The notes beneath the pieces were generated by a model. It ran no database searches, was not told where the DNA came from, and saw only the letters and a list, made by a program, of their open reading frames with translations. 64,000 bases of DNA from Fusibacter_C sp942493125 (GTDB taxonomy: Bacteria > Bacillota > Clostridia > Peptostreptococcales > Acidaminobacteraceae), in NCBI GenBank assembly GCA_942493125.1, contig OW818667.1:3593621-3657620 (forward strand), given 5' to 3'. Positions 51,605-60,312 of the stretch are shown one piece after another (within the stretch, counting starts at the first letter, position 1; the number at the start of each line of letters is the position of its first letter). The translations under genes were made by a program, and so were the position numbers.

Positions 51605-52885
51605 ATGATAAATAACAAAACGACAGTCAAGCTTCATGATGGCGTCAATCTGCATATGGTACATTCAGATAAATTTAAGACAGTTTTGTTTGGTTTGTAT
51701 ATTAGAAGACCACTTAATGAATCTGAAGTAGCCTACAATGCATTGTTGTCGAGAGTGATTGATAAAGCGACCTCAAAGCTGCCAACTGAAAGAGCGCTGA
51801 ATCAAGCGCTAGAGATGCTCTATGGTTCTCTGATCGTCTCTGATGTTCATAAATATGGCGAGAAACAGATGCTACAAATTAAACTTCAAGTGCCAGGTGA
51901 AACGTTCATTGGCGATTCAACACTGTACAAAGGCGTTATTGAAATTTTAAACGACATGTTTAATAATCCCCGCCTCATCGATGGGGGATTTGATCCTGAG
52001 ATAGTAAGGCGTGAAAAAGAAGGCCTGATCTCAGAAGTTGAACTTAGAAGAGATAACAAAGAAGGCTGGGTTGTCAGTACTTGCATCGAAACGATGTGTA
52101 AAGATGAAATTTACCGTATCCATGAATTTGGTACGATCGAAGCGATACAAGAAATTACACCAGTTGCGTTATATGAGCATATGAAGCATATTTGGAAAAA
52201 TTCTGAAATCGATATTTGCATTATTGGAAATTTTGATGAGCCTATAATGATGGATACCATCAAGACAGCTTTGCAGTTTGAAAGGGGTTCAATCGTTAAA
52301 TTAAGTAGAGAAAACATTTATGTCATACCGGAAACTGTAACATATGTAGAAGAACCACATGATCTGACACAAGGTAAAATGGTCATGGGTTATCGCATGA
52401 ATGTGCCGTACGAATCACCACTATATAGCTCAGTACAAGTTGCGAGTGTGATTCTAGGCGGGGGAGGTAGTTCTAGGTTTTTTAAAGTCATTAGAGAACG
52501 TGAAGGTTTATGCTATACTATTTACTCTAGACTTGAAAAATACAAGTCGATCATGCTCGTTTATGCAGGTGTTGATTTCGAAAACTTTGAACGTACAGAG
52601 CGATTGGTGAGCGAACAAATCGAAGATATTAGGGCGGGAAACATATCTGACGATGAACTTGAAATAGCGAAAAAGACGCTAATATCCAATATCCAGTCGA
52701 TTTCTGATTATCCAAATTCTTATATTAACTATTATTACAATCTACTCATTTCAGAAAGCGTCATCGACGTGGATGCCTTTATTGAGCGCATCAATAAAGT
52801 AACTAAAGAGAGCATAGCAGAAGCCCTTGTCGAGATGCGTCTCGATACCGTTGCGCGATTGACAAAGGAGGCCAAAGATGCATAA
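51605..52885 (+). CDS. yfmF: M16-family peptidase-like protein, inactive subunit (YfmF type)
   Basis: 426 residues with the pitrilysin fold but without the HxxEH zinc motif in the N-terminal half, so it is a non-catalytic partner. The C-terminal half has GYRMNVPYESPLYSSVQVASVILGGGGSSRFFKVIREREGLCY, the M16 substrate-binding R/Y motif. In Bacillus the pair of this type is connected to 5-aminopentanol modification of EF-P; here this is taken from family knowledge. It overlaps the active partner gene by 8 bp. Confidence 0.88.
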   Translation: MINNKTTVKLHDGVNLHMVHSDKFKTVLFGLYIRRPLNESEVAYNALLSRVIDKATSKLPTERALNQALEMLYGSLIVSDVHKYGEKQMLQIKLQVPGETFIGDSTLYKGVIEILNDMFNNPRLIDGGFDPEIVRREKEGLISEVELRRDNKEGWVVSTCIETMCKDEIYRIHEFGTIEAIQEITPVALYEHMKHIWKNSEIDICIIGNFDEPIMMDTIKTALQFERGSIVKLSRENIYVIPETVTYVEEPHDLTQGKMVMGYRMNVPYESPLYSSVQVASVILGGGGSSRFFKVIREREGLCYTIYSRLEKYKSIMLVYAGVDFENFERTERLVSEQIEDIRAGNISDDELEIAKKTLISNIQSISDYPNSYINYYYNLLISESVIDVDAFIERINKVTKESIAEALVEMRLDTVARLTKEAKDA

Positions 52886-54167
52886 ATATGACATTCAAAC
52901 GACTTCCTATATCGGCGAGACCGTACACACTTATAAGCTGGAATGTGGCTTAAGCGTTCACATCATGCCTAAAAAGTATTTCGCAAAAAAATATGCTTTT
53001 TTTGCAACGCAATATGGTGGTATTTATACGGATTACACCCTCGGAGATACTAAGTTCCATATGCCACAGGGCACGGCACATTTCTTAGAACATCAGATTT
53101 TTGAAGACAACGAGAAGAGTAGTTTTGAACGATTTGAAGCACTGGGTGCAAACTTAAACGCCTACACGAGCACGACATCAACGGTCTATCATTTTGACAG
53201 CATAGACAATTTTGATGAAGGCTTAAAATTACTTGTGGATCTTGTCCAAAATACGGATATTTCTGAAGCGTCAGTCAATAAGGAAATCGAAGTCATCGAC
53301 CAAGAAATTCGTATGTATATGGATGAACCAGCATGGGAACTAAGCAATAATCTTTATAGAGGTCTTTTTCACGAACATCCGATACGCTCTGAAATTGCAG
53401 GGACTGTTGAATCGATTCGAGAAATCACTAAAGATAAGATTTTACAGTGTTACGATCATTTTTATACCCCAGGTAACATGCATATGTTCCTTTATGGTGA
53501 TATCGATGTGGAACGAACCATAGATGGTTTAGAGCGTTTATTTAGCACAAAATACAAAAACAACACCAATCGACCAAAACTCATTTTACCAAATGAGCCT
53601 GAAAGCATTTGCTATAAGAGAAAAGACATTGTTAAAAACATTGGAAAAGGCATGATGCTCGTTGGTTTCAAGGGAAATCACACGCATTTTACAGATAACA
53701 AAGAAAATAAACTTGCCGCATTGAAAATTGCAAACGACTTGATGTTTGGCAGAAGCAGCCGCTTCTTTATGCAGAGTATCGAATCAGGCTTGATAACAGA
53801 CGGATTTGACTTTGATACGCAAGTCGGTGAAGGGTACGCTATGTCTCTCGTGGGCAATGAAACAGATCATATTGATGCATTGTATGAATTGATTCTAAAA
53901 GAAATTGAAACCCATATTCAGAAGGGCTTTGACGCTGAAGATTTTGTTCGTATGAAGCGTAAAATTCTGGGTAGAACGGTCGCTTCGTTTAACTCACTTC
54001 AATCCATAGCTGGAAACTACACGCAGTCAGTCATGAAAGGTAACGATCTTTTTAAACAGATGGAAGCCTATAAAAATGTGACGTTAAAAGACGTCCATGA
54101 AGCGATCCAGTCATTTTATAGTTTAGATAATCACACACTTTCAGCGGCACACAAAGCAATTAAATAA
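52878..54167 (+). CDS. yfmH: M16-family zinc peptidase, active subunit (YfmH type)
   Basis: 429 residues. HFLEH (about residue 71-75) is the HxxEH zinc motif, with a further Glu in EVIDQEIRMYMDEPAWE (about 140-156). Second half has FGRSSRFFMQSIESGLITDGFDF. It should form a heterodimer with the preceding inactive subunit. A role in EF-P modification is suggested by Bacillus relatives; general peptide degradation is the alternative. Start inside the previous gene after AAAGGAGG. lgt follows after 11 bp. Confidence 0.92.
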   Translation: MHKYDIQTTSYIGETVHTYKLECGLSVHIMPKKYFAKKYAFFATQYGGIYTDYTLGDTKFHMPQGTAHFLEHQIFEDNEKSSFERFEALGANLNAYTSTTSTVYHFDSIDNFDEGLKLLVDLVQNTDISEASVNKEIEVIDQEIRMYMDEPAWELSNNLYRGLFHEHPIRSEIAGTVESIREITKDKILQCYDHFYTPGNMHMFLYGDIDVERTIDGLERLFSTKYKNNTNRPKLILPNEPESICYKRKDIVKNIGKGMMLVGFKGNHTHFTDNKENKLAALKIANDLMFGRSSRFFMQSIESGLITDGFDFDTQVGEGYAMSLVGNETDHIDALYELILKEIETHIQKGFDAEDFVRMKRKILGRTVASFNSLQSIAGNYTQSVMKGNDLFKQMEAYKNVTLKDVHEAIQSFYSLDNHTLSAAHKAIK

Positions 54168-54178
54168 AGGAGAATTTT

Positions 54179-54925
54179 ATGGACCGTTTCGCGTTTCAAA
54201 TATTTGGTCTTCAAATCGCATGGTATGGGATCATCATTGCATCCGCCATGTTGATAGGCTCTGTTATTCTAATGAAGGTCGGAAAAAAATATGGATACAA
54301 AGAAAACGATATTTTAGATATCGTCTTAGTGGCTTTACCGATGGCCATTGTCTTTGCAAGACTCTATTACGTAGCTTTTGAATGGGATTTTTATTCGGCA
54401 CATCCAGATAAAATCCTCGCATTTAGAGATGGTGGCCTGGCGATACACGGTGGTGTCATCGGCGGTTTGATTGGTGGGTTTATCGTTTGCCGTTACAAAA
54501 AGCTCAACTTTGGCGACTTGGCCGATATGGCCTCTATGCCGCTTATTTTAGGACAAGCAATAGGCCGTTGGGGCAACTTCGTCAATCAGGAAGCACATGG
54601 TGGTCCAACGGATTTGCCTTGGGGCATCATGGTAGATGGCGTTAAAGTCCATCCAACATTCCTATACGAATCTATTTGGAATGTACTGGTTTTTATATTT
54701 TTGGTCGTCACGTTCCAAAAGCGCAAATTCTACGGTGAGCACTTGATTAAGTATATGATGCTCTATTCAGTTGGCAGGTTTTTTATCGAGGGCATGCGAA
54801 CAGATAGTTTGATGTTTGGACCATTTAGAGTGGCACAATTGCTCAGCTTATTGCTCATTGTAGCAGGCGCTGTTTTTATCTTTTACGTCCGCAAAAAGAA
54901 ATTGTGGGAAATCAAATCAAAATAG
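54179..54925 (+). CDS. lgt: prolipoprotein diacylglyceryl transferase
   Basis: Membrane enzyme (248 residues, seven helices) that attaches diacylglycerol to the lipobox cysteine of preprolipoproteins, such as the DUF3798 lipoprotein above. Seen: AIHGGVIGG (about 96-104), the signature GRWGNFVNQEAHGG (about 127-140) and GRFFIEGMRTDSL (about 198-210). AAAGGAG precedes the start. Last gene of the M16 operon; a terminator follows. Confidence 0.96.
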   Translation: MDRFAFQIFGLQIAWYGIIIASAMLIGSVILMKVGKKYGYKENDILDIVLVALPMAIVFARLYYVAFEWDFYSAHPDKILAFRDGGLAIHGGVIGGLIGGFIVCRYKKLNFGDLADMASMPLILGQAIGRWGNFVNQEAHGGPTDLPWGIMVDGVKVHPTFLYESIWNVLVFIFLVVTFQKRKFYGEHLIKYMMLYSVGRFFIEGMRTDSLMFGPFRVAQLLSLLLIVAGAVFIFYVRKKKLWEIKSK

Positions 54926-54956
54926 TGTAGGTCCACAGTACTAACTTATTGAAATT

Positions 54957-54990
54957 AGCGACTTTATTTATGATAAAGTCGCTTTTTTTA
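54957..54990 (+). terminator. terminator after lgt
   Basis: Perfect 11-bp stem AGCGACTTTAT / ATAAAGTCGCT (54957-54967, 54973-54983), 5-nt loop, then TTTTTTA. Confidence 0.95.
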
Positions 54991-55019
54991 TTGCAATTAA
55001 GACGAAAAAATATTAAAAT
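54991..55019 (+). promoter_or_regulatory. promoter of the dcw cluster
   Basis: TTGCAA (54991-54996), 17 bp, TAAAAT (55014-55019), right behind the lgt terminator and 80 bp before mraZ. Confidence 0.7.
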
Positions 55020-55027
55020 CAGAATAG

Positions 55028-55057
55028 AAAGTGGTACAAAGTGTTATAAAGTGGGTA
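55028..55057 (+). promoter_or_regulatory. MraZ-binding direct repeats
   Basis: Three direct repeats at exact 10-bp spacing: AAAGTGGTAC, AAAGTGTTAT, AAAGTGGGTA. They begin about where transcription should start from the dcw promoter. MraZ is known to bind such tandem AAAGTG/GTGGG boxes and repress its own operon. Confidence 0.85.
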
Positions 55058-55098
55058 GAAAGACCATACTTCCAAAATAAAATTTAGGTGAGTGGGAA

Positions 55099-55536
55099 AT
55101 GTTTACCGGAGAATATAAGCACGCAGTCGATGCAAAAAACAGGATGAGCATCCCATCTAAGTTCAGGGAGAAGCTCGGAGACACCTTTTATATAACAAAG
55201 GGGTTAGACCATTGTTTATTTGTATTCTCTATGGAAGAATGGGCAAACTTTGAAGAAAAACTCAAAGAGCTCCCACTTTCAAACAAGAATGCACGTGCGT
55301 TTGCCAGATCTTTTTTTGCTGGTGCGACTGAATGTGAACTCGATAAGCAAGGCCGAATTCTAATTCCACAAACACTTAGAACACACGCTAATATTGACAA
55401 AGAGGTTTATGTTAATGGGGCAGGCTCAAGGATTGAGATTTGGGATGCCACATCGTGGGAATCATACAATGACTTCATGACGGCGAATATGGATGATCTT
55501 GCAGAAGATATGGAAGCCTTGGGCATTAGGTTCTAA
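55099..55536 (+). CDS. mraZ: transcriptional regulator MraZ
   Basis: 145 residues, two AbrB/SpoVT-like swapped-hairpin repeats: MFTGEYKHAVDAKNRMSIPSKF (1-22) and ATECELDKQGRILIPQTLR (about 77-95) carry the DxxxR and DxxGR DNA-contact pairs. First gene of the dcw cluster; forms rings that bind the three upstream repeats and repress the operon. Ribosome site GTGAGTGGG is weak. Confidence 0.97.
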   Translation: MFTGEYKHAVDAKNRMSIPSKFREKLGDTFYITKGLDHCLFVFSMEEWANFEEKLKELPLSNKNARAFARSFFAGATECELDKQGRILIPQTLRTHANIDKEVYVNGAGSRIEIWDATSWESYNDFMTANMDDLAEDMEALGIRF

Positions 55537-55547
55537 AAGGAGCGATT

Positions 55548-56480
55548 ATGAGCTTTAATCATGTAAGTGTATTGCTAAAAGAATGTATAGATGGATTAAA
55601 TATAAAGCCAAATGGCATCTATGTAGATGGTACTTTAGGTGGCGGCGGCCATTCATTCAAGATTTTACAACTTCTTGAAAATGGTAGACTCATCGGTATC
55701 GATCAAGATACGGATGCACTCAAAGCCGCTACAGAGCGACTTAAGATATTTGAAGATAAATTTGTTCCAGTGCATCGAAATTTTTCAGACATTGAAGCTG
55801 TTTTAGATGAGCTGGGCATTAAAAAAATAGATGGTTTGCTCTTAGACCTTGGCGTTTCATCTTTTCAACTTGATGAAGCGGAGAGGGGATTTTCCTACAT
55901 GAACGATGGAAAACTCGACATGAGAATGAATCAAAGTGACACTTTTACCGCATATGATATCGTCAACACATATAGTGAACGCAAGTTGACATCGATTATC
56001 AACGAATATGGTGAAGAAAATTGGGCGAACAGAATCGCCAAATTCATCATCGAAGCGAGAACAGAAAAACCAATTGAAACGACATTTGAACTCGTAGAAG
56101 TTATCAAAAAGGCGATTCCTGCTGCAGCCAGAAAAGATGGCCCGCATCCAGCGAAACGCACGTTTCAAGCGATTAGAATCGAAGTCAACAACGAACTGAA
56201 GATTATCGAACAGACCATAGAAGCAACGGTCAAACGCTTAAACAAAGGCGGCAGGATCGCGATTATCACGTTTCATTCACTCGAAGATCGCATCGTAAAG
56301 ACCGCTTATAAAAATTTAGCTCAAGGTTGTACTTGTCCACCTGAATTTCCTGTTTGTATTTGCGGGGGCAAACCAAAAGTGAAAATCATCTCAAAAAAAC
56401 CAATTCTTCCTTCGGACGAGGAAGTAGAAATGAATCCAAGAGCTAGAAGTGCAAAGTTAAGGGTGGCAGAAAAAAAATAA
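55548..56480 (+). CDS. rsmH: 16S rRNA (cytosine(1402)-N(4))-methyltransferase
   Basis: 310 residues. SAM motif YVDGTLGGGGHS (about 25-36), LLDLGVSSFQLD (about 98-109), GFSYMNDGKLDMRM (about 115-128), HPAKRTFQAIRIEVN (about 202-216), FHSLEDRIVK (about 243-252). N4-methylates C1402 in the 30S P-site. AAAAGGAGCG before the start, 11 bp after mraZ. Confidence 0.97.
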   Translation: MSFNHVSVLLKECIDGLNIKPNGIYVDGTLGGGGHSFKILQLLENGRLIGIDQDTDALKAATERLKIFEDKFVPVHRNFSDIEAVLDELGIKKIDGLLLDLGVSSFQLDEAERGFSYMNDGKLDMRMNQSDTFTAYDIVNTYSERKLTSIINEYGEENWANRIAKFIIEARTEKPIETTFELVEVIKKAIPAAARKDGPHPAKRTFQAIRIEVNNELKIIEQTIEATVKRLNKGGRIAIITFHSLEDRIVKTAYKNLAQGCTCPPEFPVCICGGKPKVKIISKKPILPSDEEVEMNPRARSAKLRVAEKK

Positions 56481-56502
56481 AGGTCTTGATACGGGGGTAA
56501 AC

Positions 56503-57021
56503 ATGACAGCTCAGGTTGAAATGCGGGATTACGAAATCGATGCGTTCAATGAATCGCAATCGGCTAAAATAGTAAGCATTAGAAAAAAGAGACTTGAAAA
56601 AGAGAATGCTAAAAAAGTTGCTTTTCATAACTTTATGAATATGCTCTATTCAGTTGCCATCGTATTAGTCGTCGCTGCTTTGTTCAGTACATATGTCTAC
56701 AAAAGTTCTCTCGTAAATGAGGCGAAATACGAGATCTTTAATTTAAAGGCGGAAATCAAATCGTTAAATGCTCAAATTGAAGAATTGAGCGCGAACATAG
56801 AAAATCAAACAGAGCTCAAAAATATCGAACAGATTGCAGTTGAGTCATTGAATATGCAGTACCCATCAAGCGAACAAATCGTCTATATCGATTCAAATTA
56901 TCACTTTGCACTGGCAAACCCAGTCGCTGAGGGCATGACACAAGCAAAAGTGGACTCAGGTGTCTCAAATAGACCTGTCCTTGAAGAACTCGTCACGGCA
57001 CTTTTTAATGCAAACAACTAA
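56503..57021 (+). CDS. ftsL: cell division protein FtsL
   Basis: 172 residues: a charged cytoplasmic N-terminus of about 45 residues, one membrane helix (about 50-68), then a leucine-zipper-like coiled coil (about 75-112, LVNEAKYEIFNLKAEIKSL...), as FtsL/DivIC have. The position between rsmH and the PBP gene is the standard ftsL position; the sequence itself is weakly conserved. Longer than Bacillus FtsL (117) because of both tails. GGGGG precedes the start. A terminator follows within 60 bp, splitting the cluster. Confidence 0.85.
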   Translation: MTAQVEMRDYEIDAFNESQSAKIVSIRKKRLEKENAKKVAFHNFMNMLYSVAIVLVVAALFSTYVYKSSLVNEAKYEIFNLKAEIKSLNAQIEELSANIENQTELKNIEQIAVESLNMQYPSSEQIVYIDSNYHFALANPVAEGMTQAKVDSGVSNRPVLEELVTALFNANN

Positions 57022-57075
57022 TAAAATTGCATAATATTTTAATCGGATTTTTCTTTATAAAAAACATTAAACTCT

Positions 57076-57117
57076 AGCCCTAGCCATTTAGAAATTGCCT
57101 AGGGCTTTCGTTTTTTG
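57076..57117 (+). terminator. terminator between ftsL and the PBP gene
   Basis: 8-bp stem AGCCCTAG / CTAGGGCT (57076-57083, 57099-57106), 15-nt loop, then TTCGTTTTTTG. It divides the dcw cluster into two transcription units. Confidence 0.85.
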
Positions 57118-57118
57118 A

Positions 57119-57233
57119 GGAAACTGCATAATTCCAACTTCAAGATATATCTCATATAAAAATGACGAAAATAAGTCGATTTTGACATTTGAAAATATGA
57201 TTTTGTAACTTATTAGGTAATTATGCAGTTTCC
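57119..57233 (-). repeat. 115-bp palindromic repeat, full copy B
   Basis: Same element as at 19066-19180, inverted. Ends GGAAACTGCATAATT (57119-57133) and its exact complement (57219-57233). Compared with copy A, T is changed to C in one end and the matching A to G in the other, so the pairing is kept. It lies between the ftsL terminator and the PBP promoter. Confidence 0.85.
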
Positions 57234-57257
57234 TTAGTATTATTACTTTTTTAAAAA

Positions 57258-57285
57258 TTGATAATTTCTATCCTTACGTTATAAT
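57258..57285 (+). promoter_or_regulatory. promoter of the PBP-mraY-murD-ftsW-murG unit
   Basis: TTGATA (57258-57263), 16 bp, TATAAT (57280-57285), 30 bp before the start codon, downstream of terminator and repeat copy B. Confidence 0.75.
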
Positions 57286-57314
57286 AGAAATAGTGATAAT
57301 TTGGAGGCACAATT

Positions 57315-59258
57315 ATGGGCAAATTCAGAAAGAGGATTTTCGTCTTTTACATCTTACTTTCTCTAATAATGTTGGCGTTGGTTGGCAGACTCGTTTACAT
57401 CCAAGTGTTTTGGAGTGATGAGCTCACCGTTCAGGCTAAGGCGCAACAAGATAAGAACATCGTCATTCCTGCAGAACGTGGCACGATACTCGATCGAAAC
57501 GGCGACAAATTGGCTTTTAGCGTAAAGACATATTCGATATGGGCACAAGCTTCTGAAATCACAAAGCCTGCCGAAACAGCTCAGCTCATCGCTGACACAC
57601 TTGGTGGCGAAGCCACAGGTATTATCGATAAACTATTGACCTCTCAATCTACTTTCGTCAAAGTGGTCAGCAATCTTACGAAAAGCGAGGCGGATTTAGT
57701 CAGAGCTAAGGGAATACGCGGCATATCGATCACAGAAGATACAAAAAGACTTTACCCGTACAACTCGCTTGCTTCGCATATTATAGGCAATGTCAATGTT
57801 GATGGTGACGGGTTTTTAGGGCTTGAATTATATTTTAATGAGAGCTTACAAGGTGAAGCTGGGCTTTATCATGTCACGACAGATGTTTATGGAAGACAAC
57901 TCGCCTATGGAGAGGATAATCTCGAAGCACCTATAAACGGCGAGTCTTTAATGTTGACGCTTGACGATAGCATCCAATTTTTTGTAGAAGAACGCCTTGA
58001 TGCTGCGATAGCGGAACATGGTGCGAAATCTGTTGCGGCCATCGTCATGGATCCAATGACGGGTGAAGTGATTGCCATGTCTTCAAAACCCGATTTTGAT
58101 CTCAATAACCCGAGGTCATTCAATATCGATATGGATGAAACGACATGGAATGCCCTAACTGACGATGAAAAAATGACCTATTGGAACGAAATGTGGAAAA
58201 ACAAGACCATTAGCGATACATTTGAACCCGGATCGACATTTAAAGCCGTTATATCGGCAATTGCACTTGAAGAAAATCTAATAGATATGAACACGACCTT
58301 TTTTTGCGATGGGTTTAAGATAGTAAATGGCGTAAAGCTGCATTGTGTCAGTTACCCAGAAGGGCATGGTCATCAGACATTTGTACAGGCATTTGTCAAT
58401 TCGTGTAATCCGGCATTTATAGAAGTTGGTCAAAAAATCGGCGTCGATAAAATGTATGAATACTTTGAGAAATTTGGTCTGTTTGAAAAGACCAATATAG
58501 CACTGCCTGCTGAAGCAAAATCGATTTCTTTAGCAAAAGAAGCTGTAGGACCGATTGAACTGGCAACCATGTCATACGGTCACGGCATCAACTTAACGAT
58601 GTTACAAGTTGTAAGAACGATGTCCGCTTTAGTAAACGGTGGACAGTTGCTCGAACCGCAAATCGTGAAATCCGTGATGGGCAGTGATGGGAGCTTGGTA
58701 GAAACGTTTGAACCGGTTGTCGTTAAACGCATCATTTCTGAAGAAACTTCTGCAGATCTAAGGTTTTTACTTGAAAGTGCCGTTCAAAAGGGCGGTGGTA
58801 AAAAAGCCTATATTGAAGGCATACGCGTTGGTGGCAAATCAGGTACGAGTCAGAAGTTTACAGAGACAGGTTACGAAGACGAAGTTGTCGTGGTATCTTT
58901 CATTGGCATCGCACCTATAGATGATCCGAAGTATGTGGTACTCGTCGTAGTGGACGAACCTAAAGATCTGTTCCTAGGGAGCCTCGTTGCAGCACCGATC
59001 GTCAAAAATATCCTTCAAGATATTTTGCGTTATAAAAACATTGTCCCAGATGTTGAAGTTGTAAAAGACATTGAAATTCCAAATCTGATTGGCATGTCAC
59101 TTGAAGCGGCGATGGCTGCGCTGGACACACTTGAGCTAGCTTACTCCACAACGCCGATAGGCGTTGAAGATCAGACGCTACCAGTTACGAATCAATATCC
59201 AACAGCTGGCACAAAAGTCGATTCAAATTCCATTGTCATCATATCTGTTGAAGATTAA
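57315..59258 (+). CDS. penicillin-binding transpeptidase with PASTA domain (FtsI/SpoVD type)
   Basis: 647 residues. Membrane helix about 9-30, PBP dimerisation domain from RGTILDRNGDKLA (about 55-67), transpeptidase domain with S307-TFK310 (SxxK), S363-C-N (SxN) and KSGTSQ (about 509-514), then one C-terminal PASTA domain (about 580-647, IPNLIGMSLEAAMAALDTLEL). Class B PBP for septal or spore-cortex peptidoglycan; SpoVD and PBP2b/FtsI cannot be separated with one gene. GGAGGCAC precedes the start. Own promoter. Confidence 0.95.
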   Translation: MGKFRKRIFVFYILLSLIMLALVGRLVYIQVFWSDELTVQAKAQQDKNIVIPAERGTILDRNGDKLAFSVKTYSIWAQASEITKPAETAQLIADTLGGEATGIIDKLLTSQSTFVKVVSNLTKSEADLVRAKGIRGISITEDTKRLYPYNSLASHIIGNVNVDGDGFLGLELYFNESLQGEAGLYHVTTDVYGRQLAYGEDNLEAPINGESLMLTLDDSIQFFVEERLDAAIAEHGAKSVAAIVMDPMTGEVIAMSSKPDFDLNNPRSFNIDMDETTWNALTDDEKMTYWNEMWKNKTISDTFEPGSTFKAVISAIALEENLIDMNTTFFCDGFKIVNGVKLHCVSYPEGHGHQTFVQAFVNSCNPAFIEVGQKIGVDKMYEYFEKFGLFEKTNIALPAEAKSISLAKEAVGPIELATMSYGHGINLTMLQVVRTMSALVNGGQLLEPQIVKSVMGSDGSLVETFEPVVVKRIISEETSADLRFLLESAVQKGGGKKAYIEGIRVGGKSGTSQKFTETGYEDEVVVVSFIGIAPIDDPKYVVLVVVDEPKDLFLGSLVAAPIVKNILQDILRYKNIVPDVEVVKDIEIPNLIGMSLEAAMAALDTLELAYSTTPIGVEDQTLPVTNQYPTAGTKVDSNSIVIISVED

Positions 59259-59262
59259 TTAC

Positions 59263-59300
59263 GTAAATTGCTTAAGTACTAATAAGTCTCAAAAATTATA
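59263..59300 (+). repeat. partial copy E of the palindromic repeat
   Basis: GTAAATTGCTTAAGTACTAATAAGTCTCAAAAATTATA aligns (in part shown) with the left 38 bp of copy A, with several changes. It begins 4 bp after the PBP stop and ends just before the mraY ribosome site. Confidence 0.6.
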
Positions 59301-59321
59301 AACTGTAACAAGGAGAAATCG

Positions 59322-60287
59322 ATGAATTTGTTTAGTAACCCATGGTTGAACAGCATTTTGTTTTTTTGCCTAAGTGGCTTGGCGGGACTTGTTTTAGGAC
59401 CGATCGTCATCCCACGACTTAGACAACTGAAATTTGGACAGGCGATTCGAGAGGAAGGACCACAATCTCATCTATACAAAACTGGAACGCCTACTATGGG
59501 TGGACTGATTTTTATCGTCGCTTTCCTTATACCCATTGCCTTGACGTTGACTTTTGAACTCGCGAAGGTTGGCTACGTCGCATTGGCACTTCTATCATTT
59601 GGTGCGGTCGGATTCTTAGATGACTATTTAAAAGTCGTAAAAAAACACAATGAGGGATTAAAAGCCAAACAAAAATTCGGATTACAGCTCATATTAGGCG
59701 TCGTTTTTACAGTATGGGCAATGCTTTGGGGCACTGATATCTACATTCCTTTTATCGAAGGCACTGTTGACATCGGTTGGATTTATATCCCGTTAGTGAT
59801 CATCATGTTTTTGGCAATAGACAATGCCGTCAATTTGACGGATGGTCTCGATGGTCTCGCGGCAACGATCACAGCGATCGTTTCTATTTTCTTTGTCATC
59901 ATGGGATTTGTTCAAAAAAACGACATCGTCATTATGATGGCGTCAGCTATGGCGGGTGGCCTTATCGCCTATTTGAAATTCAATTGGCATCCGGCAAAAG
60001 TGTTTATGGGGGATACAGGCTCATTGGCGCTTGGAGGTTATGTTGGTGCGATGGCGATCCTTCTTAAAATGCCATTATTCATACCATTATTTGGTTTGAT
60101 TTATTTTATAGAAACACTTTCAGTCATGATCCAGGTGCTCTATTATAAAAAAACGAAAAAGCGTTTCTTTAAAATGGCGCCAATCCATCATCACTTTGAA
60201 ATGCTCGGTTGGAATGAAGTCAAGATCGTCACGCGCTTCTCAATCGTCACCATACTCATGTGTGCGATCAGTTATTTAATTTATTAA
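59322..60287 (+). CDS. mraY: phospho-N-acetylmuramoyl-pentapeptide-transferase
   Basis: Integral membrane enzyme that makes lipid I from UDP-MurNAc-pentapeptide and undecaprenyl phosphate. 321 residues, ten helices. PTMGGLIF (about 54-61), FLDDYLKV (about 102-109), NAVNLTDGLDGLA (about 168-180), FMGDTGSLALGG (about 228-239) and APIHHHFEMLGW (about 285-296). AAGGAG before the start. Confidence 0.98.
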   Translation: MNLFSNPWLNSILFFCLSGLAGLVLGPIVIPRLRQLKFGQAIREEGPQSHLYKTGTPTMGGLIFIVAFLIPIALTLTFELAKVGYVALALLSFGAVGFLDDYLKVVKKHNEGLKAKQKFGLQLILGVVFTVWAMLWGTDIYIPFIEGTVDIGWIYIPLVIIMFLAIDNAVNLTDGLDGLAATITAIVSIFFVIMGFVQKNDIVIMMASAMAGGLIAYLKFNWHPAKVFMGDTGSLALGGYVGAMAILLKMPLFIPLFGLIYFIETLSVMIQVLYYKKTKKRFFKMAPIHHHFEMLGWNEVKIVTRFSIVTILMCAISYLIY

Positions 60288-60312
60288 AATCTCATAAATT
60301 TCAGGGGGCTAT

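Noticed and set aside
57025..57040. AAAATTGCATAATA after ftsL as a repeat remnant
   Set aside because: Twelve matching bases and nothing beyond; too little to call.
57022..57314. murE/murF or a small gene between ftsL and the PBP gene
   Set aside because: The 293 bp contain only terminator, repeat copy B and promoter; no frame of useful length.
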